NCBI GenBank assembly: GCA_965230265.1
Contig: OZ245999.1
Coordinates: 1,178,001-1,242,000 of the forward strand
Length of the DNA stretch: 64,000 bases
Direction: 5' to 3'
Source of the DNA: JAJFKX01 sp965230265
GTDB taxonomy: Bacteria; Pseudomonadota; Gammaproteobacteria; Xanthomonadales; Wenzhouxiangellaceae
Shown here: in pieces, positions 1 through 9,141 of the stretch
How the letters are laid out: every line of letters starts with the position of its first letter
Position numbering within the stretch: position 1 is the stretch's first letter
Program-made: the position numbers and the translations under genes
The notes under the pieces: model-generated
The model's database searches: none
Seen by the model: the letters and a program-made list of their open reading frames with translations, nothing else
Told to the model about the DNA's origin: nothing

Positions 1-1
1 T

Positions 2-553
2 CGGCCACGAAATGACCGTATAAACCGAATTGACAGCACCCGGTTTCGCCCTGCAGACCGTCGTGATCGTACCCGCGCCCGGAGTGACCAATCGGCCAGC
101 CGGATTGCACGCAATCGTTCGCAACTTCGTGAAATTCAACGCAGTGCACCAGCGCGAGTAGAACGCGAGCGGCGAGCTAACAACCAAGGCAGTGTTGGTC
201 GTCAGGCCTTGCAAAGCAGAGCTCAGGCTCGACAGCGCAACGGTGCTCAGCTTATTCGCAATCAGGCTGGGCGTAATCAGTCCAGGCGCAGTCAGGTTGG
301 GCGTAACCAGTCTGGGTTGGTTCGTAACAATCGGTCTAACCGCAGTAATGCCAGTCCACGTCGTCCGTCGTTAAGCAATCAGCGGCAAAATAACCGCCGT
401 CAGGTGCAGGCACCGCGACCGGCAGCCAGACAGACGCCTAGAAACAAACAAAACGATAATCGTAATAGCAGTCGCCGTGCGACACTGTCACAGTCAATCA
501 ATAAAAACAGTCGCCGTAATCAGACTGAACGTGGCCAACGCCATCGCGATTAG
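2..553 (+). CDS. Arg/Asn/Gln/Ser-rich C-terminus of a truncated gene
   Basis: The reading frame is open from the window edge to the TAG at 551-553, so the gene begins upstream and only its last 183 codons are seen. The visible part is extremely rich in Arg, Asn, Gln and Ser, with recurring RNQ, GRNQ and RSN motifs around 250-350 (an imperfect repeat at DNA level too) and no recognisable domain. Such low-complexity basic tails occur on exported proteins of several families in this class, for example DUF3300-type proteins, but the domain that would decide is outside the window. A strong terminator follows at 584-622. The reading frame is convincing; the function is unknown. Confidence 0.6.
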   Translation, partial: RPRNDRINRIDSTRFRPADRRDRTRARSDQSASRIARNRSQLREIQRSAPARVERERRANNQGSVGRQALQSRAQARQRNGAQLIRNQAGRNQSRRSQVGRNQSGLVRNNRSNRSNASPRRPSLSNQRQNNRRQVQAPRPAARQTPRNKQNDNRNSSRRATLSQSINKNSRRNQTERGQRHRD

Positions 554-583
554 TTAGCGCACAAATTCATCGCAGGCTTGGGT

Positions 584-622
584 AATACCCGGTGTCATGG
601 TTGCACCGGGTATTCTTGTTTT
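584..622 (+). terminator. Rho-independent terminator after the Arg-rich gene
   Basis: A perfect 11-bp inverted repeat (584-594 with 604-614, arms AATACCCGGTG/CACCGGGTATT) encloses a 9-nt loop and is followed by a T-rich stretch ending in TTTT at 619-622. It lies 30 bp past the stop of the first gene and isolates it from mnmG. Confidence 0.85.
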
Positions 623-788
623 AAATCTACTGCAACAGTCACAACCGGCAGCGGTCGAATTAAGCTTGGTGCTTTTCCGTTCATGCTAATCAATGCAATT
701 GGTGACTTTACAAGCTAAAATATTCCAGTAATCAAACTGTTATCTGCACTGATATAAAACAAATCAGCCAAACCGGTAATAACTGGAT

Positions 789-2675
789 ATGATGGATTTT
801 CCTAAACATTTTAATGTGATTGTGATTGGCGGTGGCCATGCTGGCACTGAGGCCGCACTGGCCGCAGCGCGTGCAGGTAGTAGAACGCTACTGTTGACTC
901 ACAACATTGAGACCATTGGCCAAATGAGCTGTAACCCAGCCATTGGCGGTATTGGTAAAGGACACTTGGTCAAAGAGATTGATGCCTTGGGTGGCGTTAT
1001 GGCCAAGGCTGCAGATCAGGCGGGTATCCATTTACGTAAATTAAATGCCAGCAAAGGGCCGGCTGTACGTGCAACACGGGCTCAGTGTGATCGGGTTTTG
1101 TATAAGGCCGCTATTCGACAAACCGTGGAACAACAGCAAAACCTATGGCTGTTTCAGCAGGGGGTGGATGATCTGATTGTAGACAACGGCCGTGTTGTGG
1201 GTTGCGAAACACAGATGGGTCTGCGTTTTATGGCCGATACTGTCGTACTGACCACCGGTACCTTTTTAGGTGGCCGCCTGTTTATGGGCGAAGCCAACTA
1301 CCAGGGTGGCCGGGCAGGGGATCCGCCATCGAATCGACTGGCGCAACGTTTGCGCGAACTCCCCTTTACGGTCGGCCGGCTGAAAACCGGCACGCCGCCC
1401 CGTATTGACGGGCGCACTGTCAACTGGGAAGGACTGGAGGCACAACCAGGTGATAACCCGTTACCGGTATTTTCCTATCTGGGCAGTATTGATGATCATC
1501 CGCAACAGACCAACTGCTATATCACCTATACCAACGAGCATTGCCATGATTTGATCCGCAGCGCCCTGGACCGCTCACCCATGTATCAGGGCATGATAGA
1601 AGGCACTGGCCCACGCTACTGTCCATCGATTGAAGATAAGGTAGTGCGTTTTGCAGAACGTGATCGTCATCAGATATTTATTGAACCCGAGGGCTTAACG
1701 ACACCAGAGCTGTACCCCAATGGCATTTCCACCAGCCTGCCGTTTGATGTCCAATGGCAGTTTGTACGGGCTATTAAGGGCTTTGAGAATGCGCACATTA
1801 CCCGCCCGGGTTATGCCATTGAATACGACTTTTTTGACCCACGTGGTTTGAAAGCCAGTTTGGAAACCAAGGCAATGCCTGGGTTGTTTTTTGCCGGTCA
1901 AATTAATGGCACGACCGGTTATGAGGAAGCGGCGGCGCAAGGTCTGGTTGCCGGCTTGAATGCGGCCCGGCAAAGTCAACAGCTGCAGCCTTGGACACCA
2001 GGCCGTGATCAGGCCTACATTGGTGTATTGATTGATGACTTGATTACTCGCGGGACATTAGAGCCTTATCGAATGTTTACCAGCAGAGCAGAATACCGCC
2101 TCAGTCTGCGCGAGGACAATGCAGATCTGCGTTTGACTGAAACCGGTTATCAACTGGGACTGGTGGATGAGCACCGCTGGCAGGCTTTTAGTGAGAAGCG
2201 CGATGCCATTGATTCTGAATTATCCCGCTTGTCTGACTTATGGGTGCGTCCAGATCATCCTGGCGGTCAACAGTTTCAAGAACAATTAAACATGCCGCTG
2301 CGCAAAGACAGTAAGGCACTGGATTTACTGCGCCGTCCGGAACTGGATTATCAACGCTTGTTGATAGCCGTACCTGAACTGGGGCCGATGGTAACCAACG
2401 AGCAAGTGATTGAGCAGATCGATATTCAAGCACGTTATTCGGGTTACCTGGAACGCCAGCAACAGGAGGTTACCAAATTAAAAAACCGGGAAAATCAACG
2501 CATACCAGAGGGTTTTGACTATCAGACCGTGCGTGGTTTGTCTGGCGAAGTGCGTGAAAAACTCCAGGCGGTCAAACCTGAAACACTGGGTCAGGCGGGA
2601 AGAATTTCCGGTATTACGCCGGCGGCTATTTCCTTACTGATGGTGCATTTGAAGAAACACCGGTTGGTGGCATGA
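789..2675 (+). CDS. mnmG: tRNA uridine-5-carboxymethylaminomethyl(34) synthesis enzyme MnmG (GidA)
   Basis: This is the FAD-dependent partner of MnmE, which installs the (carboxymethyl)aminomethyl group at U34 of tRNAs that read split codon boxes. The 628-residue length is normal. An N-terminal dinucleotide-binding motif (VIGGGHAGTEAA) is followed by family signatures such as CNPAIGGIGKGHL near residue 50, KGPAVRATRAQ near 90 and RLKTGTPPRI near 200, and by the C-terminal helical MnmE-binding region. Start codons at 789 and 792 are adjacent and no strong ribosome-binding site separates them. The gene stands alone: rsmG and parAB, often just downstream in gammaproteobacteria, are absent, and the next gene is on the other strand. 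Confidence 0.97.
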   Translation: MMDFPKHFNVIVIGGGHAGTEAALAAARAGSRTLLLTHNIETIGQMSCNPAIGGIGKGHLVKEIDALGGVMAKAADQAGIHLRKLNASKGPAVRATRAQCDRVLYKAAIRQTVEQQQNLWLFQQGVDDLIVDNGRVVGCETQMGLRFMADTVVLTTGTFLGGRLFMGEANYQGGRAGDPPSNRLAQRLRELPFTVGRLKTGTPPRIDGRTVNWEGLEAQPGDNPLPVFSYLGSIDDHPQQTNCYITYTNEHCHDLIRSALDRSPMYQGMIEGTGPRYCPSIEDKVVRFAERDRHQIFIEPEGLTTPELYPNGISTSLPFDVQWQFVRAIKGFENAHITRPGYAIEYDFFDPRGLKASLETKAMPGLFFAGQINGTTGYEEAAAQGLVAGLNAARQSQQLQPWTPGRDQAYIGVLIDDLITRGTLEPYRMFTSRAEYRLSLREDNADLRLTETGYQLGLVDEHRWQAFSEKRDAIDSELSRLSDLWVRPDHPGGQQFQEQLNMPLRKDSKALDLLRRPELDYQRLLIAVPELGPMVTNEQVIEQIDIQARYSGYLERQQQEVTKLKNRENQRIPEGFDYQTVRGLSGEVREKLQAVKPETLGQAGRISGITPAAISLLMVHLKKHRLVA

Positions 2676-2796
2676 CGGTAGTACGGCCATGCAATGTGAG
2701 TTAAGGCAGGTTTTATATCGCCGTTAAAACAAAACGGCAAACAGCCAATCGGTTTTCAAGCTGAGTTAAGCATCTACCGTCTTAAGGCGCAATATT

Positions 2797-3192
2797 TTAA
2801 GGCATTTGAATACCACTGCCGCCCATACCTCCACCCGGCATACCACCGCCTCCACCTTGTCCGGGTACCATGATGGAAGATGATTGCTGACGGCGCAGCT
2901 CTTGTAGTTCCTGCATGGTTTTTTCCAGCGCTTTTTCTGCCGCTTCGGCAAAAGCGGCTGCAGCTTCACCAAGGTTAGTGGCTTGTTCCAGTTCAAAATT
3001 AATGGGCAATGCACCTGCTGGGGTCAATACTTGCGTGTGGCCAAAAAATTGCGCGGAACGGCTACTGTCATCATTGCCATCGGTATCAACCGGAGTAAGC
3101 CGGCGGATTGTGCCGACTTTTTGATCGGTAAAACTTTCTTCGCGGTACAAATCTTCAGCATTCAAACTGAGTTGTTCGGTAGAGTCATTCAT
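2797..3192 (-). CDS. conserved small cytoplasmic protein of unknown function
   Basis: A 131-residue protein without signal peptide or membrane segment. Its N-terminal half contains a block around LYREESFTDQKVGTIRRLTPV and TQVLTPAGALPINFELE, followed by an Ala/Glu-rich helical stretch near residues 70-100 and a Gly/Met-rich flexible tail. I recall similar conserved hypothetical proteins in gammaproteobacteria, but no function is known to me. An AGGAA ribosome-binding site lies about 6 nt before the ATG. It is the last gene of the leftward scpA-scpB-rluB run, 63 bp after rluB, and is probably cotranscribed. Confidence 0.8.
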   Translation of the reverse strand: MNDSTEQLSLNAEDLYREESFTDQKVGTIRRLTPVDTDGNDDSSRSAQFFGHTQVLTPAGALPINFELEQATNLGEAAAAFAEAAEKALEKTMQELQELRRQQSSSIMVPGQGGGGGMPGGGMGGSGIQMP

Positions 3193-3255
3193 GACGAATT
3201 CCTGATAAGGCGATAAATGGAATGATGAAGATATAAGGGCGGTGATGTGGATTTT

Positions 3256-4293
3256 CTAACGGCGCTTTTTTTTGCCTTTGCCGGAGGCGGGCCACTTTGA
3301 TGAGCGGGTCGTTTTTCTTCCGGTTTTTTTGGCAACGCTGAGCGTGCCCTCGCGTTTTACATTGCTGCGGGCTTGTTTGCTGGGTTGGCTATGAGTAGGT
3401 GAATGGCGTTTTTTGGTATGGCGTTTTTTTGCAGAAGCTTGGCTTCTTACTGGTTTGCCACCACCACGACGATCAGATTGTAAAGTGAGCAGAGGCGCTG
3501 CAGGGGGCAGTTTGACATCTTCACGCAAAATACGATGATCCTTATCACTCAGCCAATGCCAGTTGCCACGGCGCAGGCCTTTTGGCAAAAAAGCGGCACC
3601 ATAGCGCACTCGCTGCAGGCGGCTGACTTCCACTGCCTGGGTTGCCCACAGACGTCGGACCTCACGGTTACGGCCTTCCAGAATGGTCACCTGGTACCAA
3701 TGATTGGACTCTCCACCGCCGGCAATCGCAATATCACTGAATTTGGCCATCCCATCGTCTAATTCGACACCATTTCGCAGTGCCTGTAACTGCTGCTCGC
3801 TGACTTCGCCATGAACACGACAGGCATATTCACGATCGACCATCGAGCTGGGATGCATCATGGCATTGGCCAGCTCTCCATCGGTTGTCAAAATCAGTAG
3901 CCCACTGGTATTAATATCCAACCGGCCGATCGCAATCCAGCGACCATGATCGGGCTTGGGTAAACGGTCAAAGACTGTGCGGCGGCCTTCTGGGTCGCTG
4001 TTGGTGGTGATTTCTCCAACAGGCTTGTTATACAACAAGGTTTGTTGCTTAGGCGAGCTGCTAATAACACGGTAGTTACGACCGGCATACCCGACTCGAT
4101 CACCTTCATTCAGACTGCTGCCCAGTGCAGCAGGTTTGCCATTGATATCAATTTCGTTGGCTTTAATCGCAGCTTCAATCTGACGACGTGAACCCAAACC
4201 GGCACGTGCCAGGATTTTTTGAATGCGCTCAGATGGTGCTGGTTTATCGGCAGCCATTTTGGCAGCAAGTTTAGAAGAGCGCTTTCCAGCCAC
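3256..4293 (-). CDS. rluB: 23S rRNA pseudouridine(2605) synthase RluB
   Basis: A RsuA-family pseudouridine synthase. The N-terminal S4 RNA-binding domain (residues about 22-80, SERIQKILARAGLGSRRQIE) is followed by the catalytic domain with GRLDINTSGLLILTTDG, which holds the catalytic Asp, and the family motif GRNREVRRLW. A Lys/Arg-rich tail of about 90 residues follows, as is common in RluB and likely RNA-contacting. The 345-residue length fits RluB rather than the shorter RsuA or RluE. Translation starts at a GTG only 2 bp after the scpB stop, so coupling is likely; a GGAG lies about 11 nt upstream. The scpA-scpB-rluB order is a classic conserved cluster. Confidence 0.93.
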   Translation of the reverse strand: MAGKRSSKLAAKMAADKPAPSERIQKILARAGLGSRRQIEAAIKANEIDINGKPAALGSSLNEGDRVGYAGRNYRVISSSPKQQTLLYNKPVGEITTNSDPEGRRTVFDRLPKPDHGRWIAIGRLDINTSGLLILTTDGELANAMMHPSSMVDREYACRVHGEVSEQQLQALRNGVELDDGMAKFSDIAIAGGGESNHWYQVTILEGRNREVRRLWATQAVEVSRLQRVRYGAAFLPKGLRRGNWHWLSDKDHRILREDVKLPPAAPLLTLQSDRRGGGKPVRSQASAKKRHTKKRHSPTHSQPSKQARSNVKREGTLSVAKKTGRKTTRSSKWPASGKGKKKRR

Positions 4294-4295
4294 TG

Positions 4296-5135
4296 CTATT
4301 CGGACTCCAGATCGTTATTGTCGCGATCATTATCAGTGGGTGGATGGTCTTCATCGTCGGTAGGTGCGTGCTCATCAGTGTCTGCCTGTCCAGGTTTATC
4401 TCCAGGCTTATCTGGTTGCTCAGGGTGAGTCAGTGCCAGCTCTGGCTCCAAGGTTTCCAGGTCTTGGATTTCTGCGAGCGTGGGCAACTCATCAAGGCTT
4501 TTGAGATTAAAATAGTCCAAAAAGATTTTGGTGGTACCGAACAATACCGGCCGCCCAGGCACATCGCGGTGACCCACTTCCCGAATCCAGTCCCGCTCTA
4601 GCAGCGTACGAATAATATTGGTGCTGACACTGACACCGCGAACATCTTCAATTTCGGCACGGGTAACGGGCTGCCGATAGGCAATCAGAGCGAGGGTTTC
4701 CAGTAATGCCCGTGAATAACGCTTGGGTCGCTCCTGCCACAGCCGGCTAATCCATGGCTGTAACTCCTCACGGACCTGTAAACGAAAGCCAGAAGCCACC
4801 TGTTTTAGCTCAATCCCCCGTTTGGCACAGTTTTCATCCAGTAAAGCCAGCGTTTCTTTTAGTGCGCCGTTTGTCGGGCGTTCGTGCTCGGCAAACAGTT
4901 TTGACAGTTGTGCAATGGTTAATGGTTCACCGGCTGCCAGCATGGCTGCTTCGACAATTTGCAGTAATTTTTCTGGAACCGGTGGTTGGGCTGCGGGGCT
5001 TTCCTGGGTATCGGGTTTATTGTCATCCTGACCCGGTTCAGGTTGACCAGACTCAGCGTGTTGAGCTTCATTGCTATCGGTTTCAATTTGATCAGCGTCT
5101 ATTGAATCGGTTTCGGCCTGGTTTATTGGGTTCAT
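4296..5135 (-). CDS. scpB: segregation and condensation protein B
   Basis: ScpB is the winged-helix kite subunit that binds ScpA and stabilises the SMC condensin complex. The core (residues about 55-215) carries the family pattern: LLQIVEAAMLAAGEPLTIAQLSKLF, then RYSRALLETLALIAYRQP and TRAEIEDVRGV, then VLFGTTKIFLDYFNL. At 279 residues it is longer than many ScpB because of acidic, low-complexity extensions at both ends (Asp/Glu/Pro/Gln-rich residues 1-52 and 225-279). It lies 63 bp after scpA and 2 bp before rluB, in one operon. No smc gene is in this window. Confidence 0.93.
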   Translation of the reverse strand: MNPINQAETDSIDADQIETDSNEAQHAESGQPEPGQDDNKPDTQESPAAQPPVPEKLLQIVEAAMLAAGEPLTIAQLSKLFAEHERPTNGALKETLALLDENCAKRGIELKQVASGFRLQVREELQPWISRLWQERPKRYSRALLETLALIAYRQPVTRAEIEDVRGVSVSTNIIRTLLERDWIREVGHRDVPGRPVLFGTTKIFLDYFNLKSLDELPTLAEIQDLETLEPELALTHPEQPDKPGDKPGQADTDEHAPTDDEDHPPTDNDRDNNDLESE

Positions 5136-5198
5136 TTCAAATCTTTATACGTTCAGAGTTAAAGGTTTAGCAAACAGCAAGCAAATGCAGAAGCTTTG

Positions 5199-6032
5199 TT
5201 ATGTTGTTTGTGCGGCTTGCGTATCACCAGCGGCCACACGCAAATAAATCTGCGCGCCGGGTTTTTTCTGGATGATGTCGATCAGGTGCTCTTTAAGCAG
5301 CTCCAGCATGGCGATAAAAGTCACTACCACACCCATCCGTCCTTCTGTTCGACTGAACAACTTTTCAAACTCCAGTGATTGGCCCTCGTTTAATCGTTGT
5401 AAAACAATCGACATGCGCTCCCGTACCGACAGCGGCTCGCCTTCGATGGTGTGCTGGGTGAACAGGTCGGCCCTATGCAAGACCTCTTTCATGGCAATAA
5501 TCAGCTCTCGCAGATCAATTTCCGGTGATGGCCGCTCAGGCTGCAGGTCTTCAGCCTCAGCACTGACTGGAAAAGTATCTCGTTCCAATCGTGTTAGCCC
5601 ATCAATGTCTTCAGCAGCTTGCTTAAAACGCTCGTATTCTTGCAGGCGACGCACCAACTCTGCACGTGGGTCAACGTCATCCTCATCGTCAGAAACGGGC
5701 CGAGGTAGCAGCATTCGTGATTTGATTTCAGCCAGAATGGCCGCCATCACCAGATATTCAGCAGCCAGCTCCAGACGCATTTCCTGCATCATTTCGATAT
5801 AGCCAACGTATTGATGAGTGATTTCGGCAATGGGGATATCCAGGATATCCAGATTTTGGCGACGGATCAGATACAGCAATAAATCCAAGGGCCCGCTGAA
5901 GGCTTCCAAAATGACTTCCAGCGCATCCGGAGGAATATACAAATCTTCTGGCATACGCGTAAACGCTTCGCCTTTGACAGTGGCAAAGGGAATTTCAGGT
6001 TGGACAGTGGTGTTGGCCTGGGTGTTTTCCAT
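5199..6032 (-). CDS. scpA: segregation and condensation protein A
   Basis: ScpA is the kleisin that bridges SMC heads. The N-terminal signature runs from about residue 40 (AFSGPLDLLLYLIRRQNLDI, then IPIAEITHQYVGYIE), followed by the conserved EYLVMAAILAEIKSRMLLP helix, an acidic linker, and the C-terminal winged-helix part (VTFIAMLELLKE). The 277-residue length is typical. It is the first of the scpA-scpB-rluB genes and follows rimK by 131 bp, so it may have its own promoter in that gap. Confidence 0.94.
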   Translation of the reverse strand: MENTQANTTVQPEIPFATVKGEAFTRMPEDLYIPPDALEVILEAFSGPLDLLLYLIRRQNLDILDIPIAEITHQYVGYIEMMQEMRLELAAEYLVMAAILAEIKSRMLLPRPVSDDEDDVDPRAELVRRLQEYERFKQAAEDIDGLTRLERDTFPVSAEAEDLQPERPSPEIDLRELIIAMKEVLHRADLFTQHTIEGEPLSVRERMSIVLQRLNEGQSLEFEKLFSRTEGRMGVVVTFIAMLELLKEHLIDIIQKKPGAQIYLRVAAGDTQAAQTT

Positions 6033-6163
6033 CGCCGCTATTCTAACCTATTGATGGGGTTATAGGGGCACTCTATTGCTGATCGTCACCGGGAAATGTC
6101 AAGCGGGCTGCTGGTCTTTAGATCGGCTATAAGAGTAGAATATAAGTTATTGATTAATAAAAA

Positions 6164-7075
6164 CTAACCTTCGCCTTTGGTGCGTGTGCTGGTTTTTTTT
6201 CCGGTCACACTTTTTTCCAGAAATTCGATAATCATTCCGGCAATGTCCTTGCCTGTGGCCTGTTCGATACCTTCCAAGCCTGGCGACGAGTTGACCTCCA
6301 TGACCAGTGGTCCATGATTAGAACGCAACAAGTCTACGCCGGCTACATTCAAGCCCATGATTTTTGCCGCGCGTACTGCGGTACTGCGTTCTTCGGGCGT
6401 GATTTTGATGACATGAGCACTGCCGCCCCGGTGCAAATTAGAACGAAACTCACCCGGCTGTGCCTGCCGACACATAGCGGCAACAACTTTATTGCCTACC
6501 ACGAAACAACGAATATCAGCACCGCCGGCTTCCTTAATATATTCTTGCACCATAATATTGGCTTTTAGCCCCATAAAAGCCTCGATCACACTCTCTGCCG
6601 CTTTACGGGTTTCGGCCAATACCACACCGATACCCTGGGTACCTTCCAGTAATTTAATCACCAGTGGTGCGCCACCAACCATTTTAATTAAACCGTCAAT
6701 GTCATCAGGGGAGTGACAAAAACCGGTGACTGGCAGACCGATACCGCGTCGCGATAGCAGTTGCAAAGAGCGCAATTTATCGCGCGAACGACTGATGGCA
6801 ACCGATTCGTTCAGCGGGTAGGTGCCCGCAACTTCAAACTGACGCAATACGGCAGTGCCGTAAAAAGTAATTGAGGCACCAATTCTGGGAATAACCGCAT
6901 CGGGTTTTTCCAGCTTTTCGCCACGATAATGCATACTGGGGCGGTGAGAGGCGATGTTCATATAACACCGTAAGGTATCAATGACTTTTACATCATGACC
7001 ACGTCGCTCGGCTGATTCGAGCAATCGGGCAGTGGAATATATGCGCTTACTGCGCGATAAAATAGCAATTTTCAT
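6164..7075 (-). CDS. rimK: RimK-type ATP-grasp ligase (ribosomal protein S6 glutamate ligase)
   Basis: RimK adds glutamates to the C-terminus of ribosomal protein S6 using ATP. The chosen start (MKIAILSRSKRIYST) gives about 303 residues, the family norm; a longer reading to 7180 would overlap the upstream gene and lacks family resemblance. Visible features are PRIGASITFYGTAVLRQFE in the N-terminal domain, the ATP-grasp segment around VIKLLEGTQGIGVVLAE, and the metal-binding end VMEVNSSPGLEGIE. It lies 61 bp after the RimB-like protease gene, the same pairing as in the Pseudomonas rim operon, although rimA is not seen. Confidence 0.93.
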   Translation of the reverse strand: MKIAILSRSKRIYSTARLLESAERRGHDVKVIDTLRCYMNIASHRPSMHYRGEKLEKPDAVIPRIGASITFYGTAVLRQFEVAGTYPLNESVAISRSRDKLRSLQLLSRRGIGLPVTGFCHSPDDIDGLIKMVGGAPLVIKLLEGTQGIGVVLAETRKAAESVIEAFMGLKANIMVQEYIKEAGGADIRCFVVGNKVVAAMCRQAQPGEFRSNLHRGGSAHVIKITPEERSTAVRAAKIMGLNVAGVDLLRSNHGPLVMEVNSSPGLEGIEQATGKDIAGMIIEFLEKSVTGKKTSTRTKGEG

Positions 7076-7136
7076 GATGTGCTCAGGTCGGGTAATCGTG
7101 GCTAAAAAGCAAGTCCTTATTGTGCCAAAGCGGCTG

Positions 7137-7586
7137 TTAAATGCGTGGGAACCCCTGCAGGTAACGACGGCCCGGATCAACCAGTGCCTGACGGCTGATG
7201 GCGGTGCGGCCCAGCAGCATACGATAGCGCATTTTTTTGCGGCATGTCAGGGAGATTTCTGCTTCCCAGGCGGTAGCACCAATTAAAATCTGAGTGCTGA
7301 TGATGCAGCGCTCTTCAAGCTTCCCGCTGGTGTTTTTTACATTGCGCACATCAGTCAGACGTGATTCGCACTCTACATAACGATTAGGTCGCGGGCTGCC
7401 AATGGCCACTCGATAGCGTACCCAATCCAGACCGCGCTTGCGAAAGGTTTCCAGATCACTGACATGCAATGCCGACGTTTTGGCGCCGGTATCAACTCGT
7501 GCACGCAACTTATTAATGCCCAATGAAGGCAAGCCGATCCATTCATTGGCGCCGATAATGATGGTAGGGATTTTTGTTCTACTCAT
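7137..7586 (-). CDS. rimB: RimB-like retropepsin-type protease (PF05618 family)
   Basis: A 149-residue member of the family annotated as ATP-dependent zinc protease but structurally retropepsin-like. The active-site motif VDTGAKTSALH (residues about 31-41) carries the DTG triad typical of aspartic proteases, and RYRMLLGRTAI near the C-terminus is the second family block. There is no signal peptide. In Pseudomonas, RimB acts with RimK to modify ribosomal protein S6 and alter the translatome; immediate adjacency to rimK suggests the same role here. The gene diverges from the UDP-glucose dehydrogenase gene across a gap of about 130 bp that probably holds both promoters. Confidence 0.88.
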   Translation of the reverse strand: MSRTKIPTIIIGANEWIGLPSLGINKLRARVDTGAKTSALHVSDLETFRKRGLDWVRYRVAIGSPRPNRYVECESRLTDVRNVKNTSGKLEERCIISTQILIGATAWEAEISLTCRKKMRYRMLLGRTAISRQALVDPGRRYLQGFPRI

Positions 7587-7719
7587 AACCGGCTAACTTG
7601 CCTGAATGAACGGTAAAACTCAATATTTGTTGGTGGCCATTTTTTCAATGATGACACGCAAATGTCACTTTGATGTAATAAGGTTTGGTTATTGATAAGT
7701 GATTAATCAGGTTGGTTTA

Positions 7720-9102
7720 ATGCGGATTGGTGTATTTGGTTGTGGTTATGTGGGATTGGTCACCGGGGCTTGCCTGGCCGAGGTTGGTAATGATGTGATT
7801 GGCGTTGATATCAATGCCGATAAAGTGGCTTTGTTGAATCAGGGCAAGATGCCTATCTATGAACCTGGTTTAGAGTCTGTCATCAAAAATAATTTGGCGG
7901 CCGGACGGTTGCGCTTTAGCGTGTCTGCAACGCAATGCGTGCAAAACTGCGATGTTATTTTTATTGCGGTAGGTACACCCAATGCAAGTGATGGCGGTGC
8001 AGATTTAAGTGATGTCAAAGCGGTTGCCAAAGCGGTTGGCGATGCCATAAGAGATTCAACGCAAGGGTATCAATTGATTGTCGTTAAATCGACCGTTCCG
8101 GCTGGAACCACCAGGCAGGTCCGACAGATTATTGAAGAGTGTCTGCTTGGCAACGCAACAACCATCGATGTGGCATTTAACCCTGAATTTCTAAAAGAAG
8201 GTGCTGCCTTGCGAGATTTTCAACGCCCGGACCGAATTATCATTGGGGTGGATAGTCGGCGGGCAGAGAAAACCCTACGTGCATTGTATGCACCTTATAA
8301 CCGCAATCACGAAAAACTGATTGCAATGGACATTGCTTCTGCCGAATTAACCAAATATGCAGCCAATGCCATGCTGGCGACCCGTATCAGTTTTATGAAT
8401 GAGATGGCGAGCATTGCTGATCGGGTGGGGGCGGATATTGAACAGGTTCGGATTGGTATTGGTTCGGACCCTCGAATCGGCTATGCATTTTTGTATGCGG
8501 GTGCAGGTTTTGGGGGTTCCTGTTTTCCCAAGGACCTTAAGGCCTTAAGTCATTGTGCTCAAAACCATGCATTGGATACGTTTATTCTGGATGCCGTTCA
8601 AACGGTTAATGACAATCAAAAAAGGTTGCTTTATCAAAAGCTTGAGGATTATTTCTCAGATAAAATAAAAGGTAAAACCATTGCGATTTGGGGGTTGGCA
8701 TTCAAGCCGGAAACCGACGATATTCGGGATGCCTCCAGCCGAGTGCTGATGCAGCAGCTATGGCATGCGGGTGCTCGTGTGCAGGCATTTGATCCACAAG
8801 CGATGCAGGCGGTCGAGGCTGAGTATGACAGTCAGATCAAACAGGGAAAGCTACGCTTGTTTGAACAGGCCTATGCAGCCCTGGAAGGTGCAGATGCACT
8901 GGCAGTGGTAACGGAGTGGAAAAGTTTCTGGAGTCCGGATTTTAGACGCATCAGGAAAGCATTAAATTATCCGCTGCTGATCGATGGGCGTAATATCTAT
9001 GATCCGGCGCTGGTGGCTGATGCTGGCCTGGTGCATTGTGCCATTGGTCGCGGTTTGCCTGCCGGTTTTAGCGCAGCATCAAGGCTGTCTGTTTACGAAT
9101 AA
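7720..9102 (+). CDS. ugd: UDP-glucose 6-dehydrogenase
   Basis: Oxidises UDP-glucose to UDP-glucuronate with two NAD+, feeding capsule, exopolysaccharide or lipid A sugar pathways. The N-terminal Rossmann motif GVFGCGYVGLVTG begins right after the chosen ATG; a GTG at 7699 would add seven residues that do not fit the family. The catalytic Cys lies in AGAGFGGSCFPKD (Cys 268 from the chosen start), and the C-terminal UDP-binding domain carries GLAFKPETDDIRDASS. The length of about 460 residues is normal. No glycosyltransferases lie beside it, so its polysaccharide pathway is encoded elsewhere. It ends tail to tail with the propeller gene. Confidence 0.95.
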   Translation: MRIGVFGCGYVGLVTGACLAEVGNDVIGVDINADKVALLNQGKMPIYEPGLESVIKNNLAAGRLRFSVSATQCVQNCDVIFIAVGTPNASDGGADLSDVKAVAKAVGDAIRDSTQGYQLIVVKSTVPAGTTRQVRQIIEECLLGNATTIDVAFNPEFLKEGAALRDFQRPDRIIIGVDSRRAEKTLRALYAPYNRNHEKLIAMDIASAELTKYAANAMLATRISFMNEMASIADRVGADIEQVRIGIGSDPRIGYAFLYAGAGFGGSCFPKDLKALSHCAQNHALDTFILDAVQTVNDNQKRLLYQKLEDYFSDKIKGKTIAIWGLAFKPETDDIRDASSRVLMQQLWHAGARVQAFDPQAMQAVEAEYDSQIKQGKLRLFEQAYAALEGADALAVVTEWKSFWSPDFRRIRKALNYPLLIDGRNIYDPALVADAGLVHCAIGRGLPAGFSAASRLSVYE

Positions 9103-9141
9103 TCAGCCATTGTATTGGGCTGCTGATCATAGGTGTGATGA

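Noticed and set aside
2720..2739. GCCGTT/AACGGC small hairpin between mnmG and the small conserved gene as a terminator.
   Set aside because: Only a 6-bp stem and no U-tract on either strand.
5272..5802. Rightward open frame of 176 codons opposite scpA.
   Set aside because: Ser-rich antisense shadow of scpA with no ribosome-binding site.
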